Assembly: GCA_016788945.1 (NCBI GenBank)
Contig: JAEUSA010000448.1
Coordinates: 1-18,782, forward strand
DNA length: 18,782 bases
DNA from: Leptospiraceae bacterium
Lineage (GTDB): Bacteria; Spirochaetota; Leptospiria; Turneriellales; Turneriellaceae
Reading direction: 5' to 3'
The notes beneath the pieces are model-generated. The model was not told where the DNA came from, ran no database searches, and worked only from the letters and a program-made list of their open reading frames with translations. The position numbers and the translations under genes were made by a program. Positions 1 to 7,299 of the stretch are shown piece after piece. Each line of letters begins with the position of its first letter. Positions within the stretch are counted from its first letter, which is position 1.

Positions 1-846
1 AGCGAACTCGACTATTTCAGCAGCCAATACCGCATTTTCAGGCGACGTAAATCGTTCAGACCGATACTTTTTCTCGGAGCGGCATTGCTATCGGCAACGA
101 TACTCCCCTTCTCTTTTGCCGAGGTCAGCAATGCTCGCGCCAGCCGTATTTTTTTTGTCTTGTTTTATATCGGCGTTGCACTCTGGCTGCTGCTCACGGT
201 CTGGGGTAAAACGCGCGGCAAGGTAGCGACAATATCATTGCTCAGCATCGCCATCACGCTGCCCATCATCGCGGTATTCAAGCCGTTGCTTTTAGCTTTT
301 CTTTTGATTCACCTGCACAATGTCACCCCCTGGCTGTTTCATTGCCGCAAACAAGGCGGATGGATCTCGGTTCTGACGGCAGTTTTTTGGGGCGCTATCT
401 TACCCGTGGGTTGTTTTGCGATCATGGCGCGCATGGGCATCGGCATCACGGAGATCAACCTGCCCATCATACTCGAACGCGACCTCTTCGAGCATGTGAT
501 TCCCGATCTCTGGCCATGGGATAATCCGGTGACGTTACTGTCTTTCTTTGCATACCAGCAATTACTGCATTATCTGATGTGGATCTGGATCATACCCGCG
601 GGTAACGCATGCTCAGCATTGCCGGGTAGCGAAATTTTTCCTGAACTGAGCTTTTTTGCCGGTTTCAAAAAGCTCAGCGCAAAGAAGGGTCAGGTATTCG
701 CGCTGCTCTTGATTGCCGGCTCGCTTGCGTTGTTTACTCTATTTGCGGTCGAATGGCGGCGCATCTATTTCGCGATCGCACAGTTTCATGTGCTGTTAGA
801 ATTACCTCTAATCTGGCTTACAGTTGACCCACACAGCGCGCAGTGA
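1..846 (+). CDS. Polytopic inner-membrane protein, 5'-truncated by window edge
   Basis: The reading frame is open from base 1, so the gene begins upstream of the window and 281 residues are visible. The first ATG/GTG/TTG-type codon (TTG at 85) lies inside a hydrophobic segment and is preceded by in-frame coding-like sequence with an Arg/Lys-rich stretch (residues 14-20), so it is probably not the start. I count about seven or eight hydrophobic segments. Conserved-looking polar residues sit in or beside membrane segments: H104, H106 and H114 in an HLHN...WLFH stretch, H190 in LLHYLMW, and H263/E267 in FHVLLELP. Such intramembrane histidines are typical of metal- or haem-binding membrane enzymes, but that is inference and I do not recognise the family. 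The stop is followed after 3 bp by the next gene, so the two are very likely co-transcribed. Confidence 0.7.
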   Translation, partial: SELDYFSSQYRIFRRRKSFRPILFLGAALLSATILPFSFAEVSNARASRIFFVLFYIGVALWLLLTVWGKTRGKVATISLLSIAITLPIIAVFKPLLLAFLLIHLHNVTPWLFHCRKQGGWISVLTAVFWGAILPVGCFAIMARMGIGITEINLPIILERDLFEHVIPDLWPWDNPVTLLSFFAYQQLLHYLMWIWIIPAGNACSALPGSEIFPELSFFAGFKKLSAKKGQVFALLLIAGSLALFTLFAVEWRRIYFAIAQFHVLLELPLIWLTVDPHSAQ

Positions 847-849
847 CCA

Positions 850-1530
850 ATGAAAATTTTGTTGTCCCTTACGGCTATTTTCATGCTGTTTTTCTGCCAC
901 GCGTTGCTTGCCGACATTATTACCGAAAAACTCATTGAACGGCGACCGGCGGGTTATATGAACCGCGAAACCATTGAAATCACCGAAGTAAAACCCGATT
1001 ATTATAAGGTAGTCGTCAACTACTGGTTCGAGGGAGATATCAACAAGTTTTTTCCGTTGGCTTTTCCCGAAACCGAGCGTGTACAGCTGATCGATTTCAG
1101 CGCCACCGCGGGTGAATTACCGCTCAAGGTCGAAAAGCTGGTGGCGCCCGGCAACGGCAGCTTTCGCTTCCGCGGCCAGCGCTTTCCCGTACTCTATCGG
1201 CTCAGCGCGCCGGGCAAAGTACCGGTTAAAGACCGTGAAACCCACAGCAGCAATCTGTATTTTTTTAAGGCACCCAAATACAGCACCAAAGGCAATCCGA
1301 CACAGTTCAAACTGATCGAGTACGTGCTCTTAACCGGCGGTGGCTGGAGCGGCGGCACGATCGGCGATCTGACGATTTCCGTATCGTTTCTCAGCGATCG
1401 CTGCCGTTGCGCACAACCCCTGAATAATTTCTCCACGGGCCGGTGCGTCACACCGCGTAGCATGCGCCTGCACGTGCGCGACTGGAAGCCTGACCAGAAC
1501 TATGAGCTGGCAGTCAGCGAATGTAAATAG
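850..1530 (+). CDS. Small exported protein of unknown function
   Basis: The 226-residue product starts with a clear signal peptide: MKILL, a hydrophobic core to about residue 20, and a plausible signal peptidase I site after A21 (ALLA|D). C16 lies in the hydrophobic core (LFFC) but does not make a convincing lipobox. The mature part is rich in beta-forming segments and has four cysteines, C185, C187, C199 and C225, all in the last 45 residues, which would suit two disulfides in an oxidising periplasm or outside the cell. A glycine-rich turn (TGGGWSGG) precedes them. The ATG lies 3 bp after the stop of the membrane-protein gene, so the two proteins probably act together. I do not recognise a named family; a DUF4424-like domain is a weak possibility. 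It is convergent with the phosphatase gene, 23 bp between stops. Confidence 0.75.
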   Translation: MKILLSLTAIFMLFFCHALLADIITEKLIERRPAGYMNRETIEITEVKPDYYKVVVNYWFEGDINKFFPLAFPETERVQLIDFSATAGELPLKVEKLVAPGNGSFRFRGQRFPVLYRLSAPGKVPVKDRETHSSNLYFFKAPKYSTKGNPTQFKLIEYVLLTGGGWSGGTIGDLTISVSFLSDRCRCAQPLNNFSTGRCVTPRSMRLHVRDWKPDQNYELAVSECK

Positions 1531-1553
1531 CTGAGTGCTGGTGCAGAACCTTG

Positions 1554-2654
1554 TCAGACGTGGCGTGTGGGTGAAAAGCGCAGGTAGCGTTCGACTAGCG
1601 ACAGATTTTTGTCGCTGTCGCGCCGCATCGGCGGCATAATCGTATCGGGCACGCGACTGAAAGTATCGAGCGTACGTATGAAATCACTGCGCAGGTCAGA
1701 GATAATCCGGCGGGGCAGCGCGAGCGGATTACCCTTGTAAACGTTTTTCAAAAGTTTGCGCGCTTCACCGCGGTCGATGAGACCGCGGCGCAGCAGGTCT
1801 TCAGTCGATGAAGTGAATTCATTCACGCCGAACTGATAGTTCCGAATCATATCCGAAATGATTCGGAATAATCCCGGTCGCGTGATGGCATCCATCTTGT
1901 AGAGGATTACCGCCGTCTGAAAATAGTTCTGTGTCGGTACGACCTTATCGGATAATGTTGTATGCAGGTGCGCAGAGGTTTTCTGTTCGAGATGGATAAA
2001 AATGCGCTGCACCGCATCGCGTGGTTTGTGCCCGCTCTCTTTGAGTTTTTTCAGATTGTGCGCGATTAAATCCATCTCGTCCGGGGCGACATTCCATTTT
2101 TTGAGAATGGTCAAAACCTCATAGTCTTCGAGTGCTCCGGCGACAATATCAGAATAAAGCGAATAGATGGTCGCATCGTATTCCGAATCATCGCCGAACA
2201 ACAACTCTTGCGATTTGAGCGGAAACACACTGCGCGCATAGATCAGCGCCGCGAGTTTGAAGCCGATTTTATCAATGATCTTCTTGAACTGGAATTTTTT
2301 GACCGCGGCGCGCCAGTTCTTAAACAGAATGCCGTCGAAGCCGACACCATCGAGCTTGAGTTTTTCGGTGACTACCTTGTGCATTCCCTCCGGTGATCCG
2401 GAAATAAAATAGATCGGCACGGGCGGATGCTGCCCGCCGGGTCCGCGGCGCAACTCGCGCACAACGGCGGCCACACCCGGAATGTTGCGCTTTTCTTCGG
2501 CCTTTTCGAAAGGAATGCGCACCAGCTTGCGCAATGATTCAAAACGCGTGTCGAGGTATGTCTTATCGAGGTCGAAGGTACAGACAAGGCCGTCGTACTT
2601 CGAGTTACTGCGCTTGAGGCCGTAAATGTTCTCGAGCGATTTCAGCATGCGCAA
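1554..2654 (-). CDS. HAD-superfamily phosphatase resembling DUF2183/APP1 (LNS2-like) catalytic domain
   Basis: The protein (366 aa from the TTG at 2654, 364 from the ATG at 2648) carries HAD phosphatase motifs in order. These are DLDKT (nucleophile D28 and acid/base D30), a Ser in ISGSP (S85), lysines around KKFQFKK (about 119-125) and the acidic motif GDDSEYD (154-160). The order DxDxT - SxSP - K - GDDSExD is that of the DUF2183/APP1 phosphatidate phosphatase and lipin/LNS2 group, so dephosphorylation of a phospholipid or similar phosphomonoester is a reasonable inference. The substrate is not shown by the sequence. Residues after about 180 look helical and match nothing I know. No signal peptide or membrane segment is visible, so it is probably cytosolic. 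It begins 3 bp after the phosphate transporter stop in the same operon, hinting at a link with phosphate supply. Confidence 0.72.
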   Translation of the reverse strand: MRMLKSLENIYGLKRSNSKYDGLVCTFDLDKTYLDTRFESLRKLVRIPFEKAEEKRNIPGVAAVVRELRRGPGGQHPPVPIYFISGSPEGMHKVVTEKLKLDGVGFDGILFKNWRAAVKKFQFKKIIDKIGFKLAALIYARSVFPLKSQELLFGDDSEYDATIYSLYSDIVAGALEDYEVLTILKKWNVAPDEMDLIAHNLKKLKESGHKPRDAVQRIFIHLEQKTSAHLHTTLSDKVVPTQNYFQTAVILYKMDAITRPGLFRIISDMIRNYQFGVNEFTSSTEDLLRRGLIDRGEARKLLKNVYKGNPLALPRRIISDLRSDFIRTLDTFSRVPDTIMPPMRRDSDKNLSLVERYLRFSPTRHV

Positions 2655-2657
2655 CCA

Positions 2658-3641
2658 TTACACAAAATAATGCAGCAAATGGTAGAACCCGAGGGCAAAG
2701 AGCGCGCTTATCGGTATGGTTATAATCCACGCCCAGAATAACTTCACGGTCACACCCCAGCGCACGGCGCTGATGCGTTTCGCTAAACCGACACCGATGA
2801 TGCTGCCGGTAATGGTGTGCGTCGTGCTGACCGGAATACCGAGCGTGCCCGTTGAAAACAGAGTGACCGCGCCGGCAGCTTCGGACGCCACACCCTCGAA
2901 CGCGGATAATTTAGTGATTTTAGACCCCATCGTCTTAACAATGCGCCATCCGCCGAACAGGGTGCCGGTACCGATCGCCACATAACACGCGACGACCACC
3001 CATTGGGGTAGGTGCGCAAGACTGGTGATTTTACCGCTGACGAGCATTGCGGCGCCGATGATGCCCATTACCTTCTGCGCGTCGTTGCCGCCATGACCGA
3101 GCGAAAACGCCGCCGAAGAAATCAACTGCACCCGCCTGAACCACTTATCGGCCGTCGCCGGGTGCGCGCGTTTACACAGGTGCAGTAGTATGATGGAATT
3201 AAAATATGAAATCAGCATGCCGATCACAGGCGCCAGCAAAATGAAGGCAATGATCGGCCAGATCATCTTCATTTTGACGACTTTGAGGCCGCCGTGCGCC
3301 CACGCGGCACCGGCAAAACCGCCGATCAGCGTATGCGACGAACTTGAAGGAATGCCGTAATACCACGTAATCAGGTTCCAGAATATTGCCGCGAGAAGTC
3401 CCGCGATAATGACCAGAAGCGTAATCGCTCCGGTGTCGACTGTTTTGGCCACAGTATCGGCAACGTGCAACTTAAAAATATAAAACGCGAGAAAGTTGAA
3501 AAAACCCGCCCATAACACGGCTTTAAACGGCGAAAGCACCCGCGTGGAGACGATCGTGGCAATCGAGTTTGCCGCATCGTGAAAACCGTTGATAAAATCG
3601 AATAACAGGGCGAGAACTACGACGACGACAAAAAGGTCCAT
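2658..3641 (-). CDS. pit: Low-affinity inorganic phosphate transporter, PiT family
   Basis: The 327-residue integral membrane protein imports inorganic phosphate (as a metal-phosphate complex in bacterial members) with protons or sodium. It has the duplicated PiT architecture. The N-terminal signature GFHDAANSIAT is at residues 19-29, the repeat copy is GHGGNDAQKVMG in the middle, and PSSSSHTLIGG and PVSTTHTITGSIIG form the paired inner repeats. About ten hydrophobic segments are visible. The length suits the short, single-domain PiT proteins that lack the large loop of E. coli PitA. The ATG at 3641 lies 4 bp after the stop of the DUF47 gene, the usual partner of this transporter, and the phosphatase gene follows after 3 bp. 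I see no strong Shine-Dalgarno, so translational coupling is likely. Confidence 0.95.
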   Translation of the reverse strand: MDLFVVVVVLALLFDFINGFHDAANSIATIVSTRVLSPFKAVLWAGFFNFLAFYIFKLHVADTVAKTVDTGAITLLVIIAGLLAAIFWNLITWYYGIPSSSSHTLIGGFAGAAWAHGGLKVVKMKMIWPIIAFILLAPVIGMLISYFNSIILLHLCKRAHPATADKWFRRVQLISSAAFSLGHGGNDAQKVMGIIGAAMLVSGKITSLAHLPQWVVVACYVAIGTGTLFGGWRIVKTMGSKITKLSAFEGVASEAAGAVTLFSTGTLGIPVSTTHTITGSIIGVGLAKRISAVRWGVTVKLFWAWIITIPISALFALGFYHLLHYFV

Positions 3642-3645
3642 AGAA

Positions 3646-4293
3646 TCAGGAATACTTGATAATGATACTTTCCATCACGTTGGCAACGTCTTCGCAACGG
3701 TCGGTGGCCGTTTCGAGCATGGCCAGAAGTTCTTTCATCTTAATGACTTCAATGGCATTTTTTTGTTTGAGAAACAGCTGCTCGATTGCCGAATTAAAAA
3801 TGCGGTCGGCAGCGTTTTCAAGACTGTGAATTTTCACCAGCTGGTCGTTCAGCTTTTTATGGTTTTTGAGATTCATTAGCTGCGGCACTGCCGAGGCAAT
3901 TTCATTGATGCCTTCTTGCAGAATCTGCGCTATGTCGACAGCCGCGGCAGGGAACTTTGCAATATGGTACAGGCGTGCGCGCGCGGCAGCCCCCTGAATG
4001 TAGTCGGCGATGTCATCGAGTGATGCCGCCAGCCCATGCACGTCTTCGCGGTCGAAGGGGGTGATAAATGTTTTTTCAAGCGCAACATAAATAGCATGCG
4101 TAATGTCATCGCCCACGTTTTCCAGACGGTCGATTTCTTTCGTCAGCTGTTCGCGGCGCTTGGCATTGGGTTCTTTGAGCAATTCGACGAGGGTGTTACC
4201 CATAAGCACCAGATTATCCGTGTCTTCTTTGAACATCGGGAAAAAGGTGCGGTCTTTTGGGGTGAGAAAGGTGAAAAAAGTAGTCAGTGACAT
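3646..4293 (-). CDS. DUF47 / PhoU-like phosphate transport regulator
   Basis: The helical protein of the TIGR00153/DUF47 family is distantly related to PhoU and almost always sits beside a PiT transporter; it is thought to modulate transport or metal-phosphate handling in the cytoplasm. The family N-terminus, short hydrophobic-aromatic then Pro-Lys-Asp (FFTFLTPKDRTFF), begins at the ATG at 4293, which is preceded by AGAGG at a 4-nt spacing. I therefore prefer this 215-aa product to the longer open frame that reaches 4371, whose extra 26 residues do not look like the family. PhoU-like acidic metal-binding patterns are visible: ENVGDDIT, DDIADYI, ENAADRIF and DRCEDVANV. It is the first gene of a three-gene minus-strand operon and is divergent from hisB across a gap of about 100 bp. 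Confidence 0.92.
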   Translation of the reverse strand: MSLTTFFTFLTPKDRTFFPMFKEDTDNLVLMGNTLVELLKEPNAKRREQLTKEIDRLENVGDDITHAIYVALEKTFITPFDREDVHGLAASLDDIADYIQGAAARARLYHIAKFPAAAVDIAQILQEGINEIASAVPQLMNLKNHKKLNDQLVKIHSLENAADRIFNSAIEQLFLKQKNAIEVIKMKELLAMLETATDRCEDVANVMESIIIKYS

Positions 4294-4394
4294 AAGGCCT
4301 CTGTTGACCGTGACGGAACAAGCGCTGCTACGGAAAGCGTTTTTGAGTTCGCCTTGACGCTGTGTTTTCAATCAAAAATCTTCTTTAATTAATC

Positions 4395-4991
4395 GTGGCA
4401 CGCATCGCTCGTATCGAACGCAAAACCTCTGAAACGCAGATTTCGCTGTCTCTGAATCTCGACGGTGCAGCCCGCATGTCGGGTGAGAATCCAATTCCTT
4501 TTTTTGAGCACATGTTGGGGCACATTGTCAAATACAGCATGGTGGATCTCGAGCTGAATCTCAAAGGCGACATCCAGATCGATTGCCACCACTCGGTCGA
4601 AGACACCGCTATTGTGATGGGCCAAGCGCTATCACAGGCGCTCGGCAATAAAGCCGGTATTTTCCGCTATGGCTCATTCACCTTACCGATGGATGAAGTG
4701 CTCACGACCGTCACACTCGATCTGTCAGGACGACCTTACTTCGTCTATCGCGGCGAACCGCTGAAGCCGATGGGAAAATTCGGCATCTATGATTCAGAAC
4801 TTACACTCGAATTCTTACACAAACTGTCGATCCACGCGGCGATGAACCTGCATGTGCAGGTCCACTACGGTGAAAATCGGCATCACATCCATGAATCCAT
4901 CTTCAAGGCGCTCGGCTTTGCATTGCGCCAGGCGGTCGCCATCGACACGCGGCGTGCCAATGAGATTCCGTCGACGAAAGGTAGTCTGTGA
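4395..4991 (+). CDS. hisB: Imidazoleglycerol-phosphate dehydratase
   Basis: The 198-residue, single-domain HisB dehydrates imidazole-glycerol phosphate to imidazole-acetol phosphate in histidine biosynthesis. Both manganese-binding motifs are present: HHSVED at 65-70 and HHIHES at 163-168, along with the FFEHMLGHI segment (36-44) and the PSTKG C-terminus. There is no fused histidinol-phosphatase domain, unlike the enterobacterial enzyme. The start is GTG at 4395, because an in-frame TAA lies only seven bases upstream (4386-4388) and the family N-terminus (ARIxRxTxET) follows directly. No clear Shine-Dalgarno precedes it. hisH and hisA follow on the same strand, after an unusual 181-bp spacer. 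Confidence 0.96.
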   Translation: MARIARIERKTSETQISLSLNLDGAARMSGENPIPFFEHMLGHIVKYSMVDLELNLKGDIQIDCHHSVEDTAIVMGQALSQALGNKAGIFRYGSFTLPMDEVLTTVTLDLSGRPYFVYRGEPLKPMGKFGIYDSELTLEFLHKLSIHAAMNLHVQVHYGENRHHIHESIFKALGFALRQAVAIDTRRANEIPSTKGSL

Positions 4992-5032
4992 TTCCTGAAT
5001 TATGCACTCAATAGGCGAACTCAAAACTGCCT

Positions 5033-5123
5033 CAAAAAACAGAAGCCTCGCAACTTGCCGGAGCAAGTTGCTGCTAAAGCGCTGCGCTGCTTCTGCTTTT
5101 TGTTCCTTCGCGTCGCGAAGGAA
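5033..5123. repeat. Inverted-repeat-rich intergenic element between hisB and hisH
   Basis: The 181-bp spacer 4992-5172 holds three nested or adjacent inverted repeats. An outer pair, CAAAAAACAGAAGC at 5033-5046 and its near-perfect complement at 5089-5102, matches 13 of 14 positions. Inside it is a perfect 9-bp stem with a CGGA loop, GCAACTTGC at 5050-5058 against GCAAGTTGC at 5063-5071. Directly after it is a second hairpin, TTCCTTCGC at 5103-5111 against GCGAAGGAA at 5115-5123, with a 3-base loop. A direct repeat CTCAAAAC / CTCAAAAAAC lies at 5020-5027 and 5031-5040. The layout suggests a dispersed palindromic repeat or a structured RNA. The T-run at 5097-5101 could also give partial termination. 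Copy number elsewhere in the genome cannot be judged here. Confidence 0.6.
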
Positions 5124-5172
5124 ACGGCTGTTTTGGCCCGCCAACGCGCGCCGCGTGAGCGAGTTACCGTAA

Positions 5173-5796
5173 ATGGCAAATGCTGCACGCGTCGCGCTTC
5201 TGGATTTCGGCATGGGCAATATTCGCTCGCTGCAGAAAGCGTTTGAGCATCTCGGCCAGAAGGTTGATGTGACCGCAGACCCGACAGAAGCACAAAAGGC
5301 GGATGTACTGCTGCTACCCGGCGACGGCGCTTTTGCGCGTGCGATGGAAGAGATCGAACGCCGCCGTCTGCTCGACGTGATTCGTGAGGCACACGCCCGC
5401 AAGAAAATTATTTTCGGCATCTGTATCGGCTTCCAGCTGCTATTCGAAAGCTCGACCGAGTTCGCCGGCTCGCATGGGCTCGGCTTTGTTGAGGGAAAAA
5501 TCACCCGTCTCGAAAAAAATACCGAGGCACCGGCGATACCGCACATCGGCTGGACAACCACCGAATTTTCGGGAACCAGTCGACTCGGGCGCGGTATTCC
5601 CGCGCACGCGATGTTCTACTACGTGCATAGTTATGCTGCGCGCGAGACACACCCATTCGCCACGGCGACCACTTACTACGGACAGACTTTTACCTCGGCG
5701 ATTGAACATGAAAATCTGTTCGCGGTACAATTTCACCCCGAAAAATCGCACGACCACGGCCTGCACCTGCTGCAGAATTTTATCGATCTACTATGA
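5173..5796 (+). CDS. hisH: Imidazole glycerol phosphate synthase, glutamine amidotransferase subunit
   Basis: This 207-residue class I glutamine amidotransferase releases ammonia from glutamine for the HisF cyclase, giving imidazole-glycerol phosphate and AICAR. The nucleophile C84 is in GICIGFQLLFE, a slight variant of the usual GxCLGMQ. H188 and E190 in QFHPEKS complete the catalytic triad. The N-terminal LLDFGMGNIRSL and the PGDGAF oxyanion-region motif (about 49-54) are family hallmarks. The ATG at 5173 gives the expected N-terminus; only a weak GAG lies upstream (around 5158-5162). Its stop overlaps the hisA start as ATGA, so the two are translationally coupled. The HisF partner is not in the window. 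Confidence 0.96.
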   Translation: MANAARVALLDFGMGNIRSLQKAFEHLGQKVDVTADPTEAQKADVLLLPGDGAFARAMEEIERRRLLDVIREAHARKKIIFGICIGFQLLFESSTEFAGSHGLGFVEGKITRLEKNTEAPAIPHIGWTTTEFSGTSRLGRGIPAHAMFYYVHSYAARETHPFATATTYYGQTFTSAIEHENLFAVQFHPEKSHDHGLHLLQNFIDLL

Positions 5797-6530
5797 AGCT
5801 GATACCCGCACTCGACATACTCGACGGCAAAGTCGTGCGTCTGAAACAAGGCGATTACAACACCGCCACGATTTACCATGAAAAACCTGTGGACCTCGCC
5901 TATTACTTTGCTGACCACGGCGCCGAACGGCTGCACCTCGTTGATCTCAAAGGTTCAAAAGAAGGACGAATCTGTGAAGGGCGGCTTTTTACCGAAATCC
6001 GCCGCGCGGTAAATATACCATGCGAAATCGGCGGCGGTGTGCGGGGCCTTGATGATTTCCGGTACTACTTCGACAATGGTTTTGAACAAGGCCGCGATTT
6101 TGTTATGGTGGGCTCGCTCCCCTTTGTCGATCGAAATGCTTTTTTGCGCATCGTAGAATCTTTCGCCAAAGGGCTACTCATAACCGTCGATGCCTGGGGC
6201 AATGAAGTGAGACACTCAGGCTGGCTTAAAGAATCGGGTTATACCGTCGAAGCACTGATCAGCGAACTCACGGGGCTCGGCATCGATAATTATCTCGTGA
6301 CACAGATCAAAAAAGACGGCATGCTGGAAGGCCCGGATTACGAGCTCTATGACGCGTTGCAGGCAAAATTTCCCGCAATCAAACTCATCGCATCGGGCGG
6401 TGTCAGCTCACTCGCTGACCTCGAAAAACTCGCCGCGCGCAAACTCTACGGGGCCATCATCGGGCGCGCATATTACGAAGGTAAAATTACCGCCGACATG
6501 ATGCGTGAATTCAGGCTTTCGCGAGCGTAA
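5793..6530 (+). CDS. hisA: Phosphoribosylformimino-AICAR ribotide isomerase
   Basis: The 245-residue TIM-barrel isomerase converts ProFAR to PRFAR, the substrate of the HisFH synthase. The N-terminal IPALDILDGKVVRLKQGD segment contains catalytic D8, and the second catalytic aspartate is D133 in ITVDAWGN. Two phosphate-binding glycine motifs are present: EIGGGVR (78-84) and IASGGVSS near residue 205. D133 in the first half of the C-terminal barrel and the GW following it fit HisA rather than HisF. The ATG overlaps the hisH stop by 4 bp. At its 3' end the coding sequence overlaps the convergent minus-strand gene by 20 bp, so its transcript must read into that gene's antisense strand. Confidence 0.95.
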   Translation: MKLIPALDILDGKVVRLKQGDYNTATIYHEKPVDLAYYFADHGAERLHLVDLKGSKEGRICEGRLFTEIRRAVNIPCEIGGGVRGLDDFRYYFDNGFEQGRDFVMVGSLPFVDRNAFLRIVESFAKGLLITVDAWGNEVRHSGWLKESGYTVEALISELTGLGIDNYLVTQIKKDGMLEGPDYELYDALQAKFPAIKLIASGGVSSLADLEKLAARKLYGAIIGRAYYEGKITADMMREFRLSRA

Positions 6531-7299
6531 ACTTCAGCGCATGCATCGCTTTCTCAACGGCGCGGTGGTACCGGTTATCGAAAATAATCTCTGCATAAGG
6601 CTTGTGCGTGAATATCAGCATCTCCGCGCCATGCCACTCCATGACCGCACCGTGTTTATCGCGCACACGGCCGTCTGACAGCGCACGGGAAATCTCCCGC
6701 GCGCCGAATTCTCGCAAATCCCTGAGTAGCGCGCGAAAAAAGGCCTCGCGCGCGGGGTCATAGAAACGAAAAGCGCGGTGAAACAGCAGCGCGTCGTGAA
6801 AATATTCGGGAATATTAAAACCGCCGTACGCACGCGTTGTCACGACAAGGTTGCGGAGAAAGTGGTCGATGCGATTGAAAATGCCGAGGCCAGGAACATC
6901 TTGTCCCGGAAACAATGCGCGTTCGCGCGCCTGCGCCAACACATGGCGCGACTGCAGCCAATCTATAAAAAGCATTTTCGTCGCCGGCATCATCGGGTGA
7001 CGGTGCAGCTTGAAATAAGACAGCCTCAGCCGCATGTGCAGAATTTTTTCGTCACCGAACAGAATATAGAATCGGTGATCACGTTCAGTGAGAAATTCTG
7101 TTTTGAGTTTGAGCGGATGGTAACCCCGCGCCTTAAGCTCTTCGATAATGTGCGCCTGCTCGAGCGCCTGCCAGAGTTCGGCCTCGGTTAGCGTTGAAAG
7201 AAATAACGGCTCACTGCCTGAGAAATGTTTCGCCGCAGTAAGTTCATCGGCAAAATGGATTTCTTCGAGATCTTGAAAGTCAAAACGTTTTTCGCTCAT
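6511..7299 (-). CDS. Conserved-looking protein of unknown function, coupled to a deacetylase
   Basis: The 262-residue soluble protein has no signal peptide or membrane segment. It is rich in aromatic residues, histidine and arginine (for example LRLSYFKLHRHPMMP and IPEYFHDALLFHRAFRFYDP) and has an acidic N-terminal 40 residues. I recognise no catalytic motif. Its ATG overlaps the stop of the HDAC-like gene in an ATGA junction, which strongly supports it being a real, translationally coupled gene and suggests work on the same substrate or in the same complex. Its last 20 bases, including the stop, overlap the end of hisA on the other strand. Coding is also supported because the frame is uninterrupted and fits tightly between two well-identified genes. 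Confidence 0.75.
   Translation of the reverse strand: MSEKRFDFQDLEEIHFADELTAAKHFSGSEPLFLSTLTEAELWQALEQAHIIEELKARGYHPLKLKTEFLTERDHRFYILFGDEKILHMRLRLSYFKLHRHPMMPATKMLFIDWLQSRHVLAQARERALFPGQDVPGLGIFNRIDHFLRNLVVTTRAYGGFNIPEYFHDALLFHRAFRFYDPAREAFFRALLRDLREFGAREISRALSDGRVRDKHGAVMEWHGAEMLIFTHKPYAEIIFDNRYHRAVEKAMHALKFTLAKA

Noticed and set aside
149..158. Run of T residues in the membrane-protein gene as a phase-variation tract
   Set aside because: A single short homopolymer in an intact frame with no other sign of slippage control.
850..912. Possible lipoprotein signal at C16 of the exported 226-aa protein
   Set aside because: LFFC has bulky residues at -1 and -2 and the cysteine lies in the middle of the hydrophobic core; signal peptidase I cleavage after A21 fits better.
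4294..4371. N-terminal extension of the DUF47 protein
   Set aside because: The extra 26 residues do not resemble the family, and AGAGG precedes the internal ATG at 4293.
4354..4389. Candidate hisB promoter: TTGACG at 4354-4359 and TTTAAT at 4384-4389
   Set aside because: Spacing of 24 bases is too long for a sigma-70 pair, and the -10 candidate would place the transcript start almost at the GTG; kept only as a possibility of a leaderless message.
4815..5561. A 248-codon minus-strand frame across the end of hisB, the spacer and the start of hisH
   Set aside because: It covers two well-identified genes on the other strand and encodes a low-complexity Ser/Arg-rich product.
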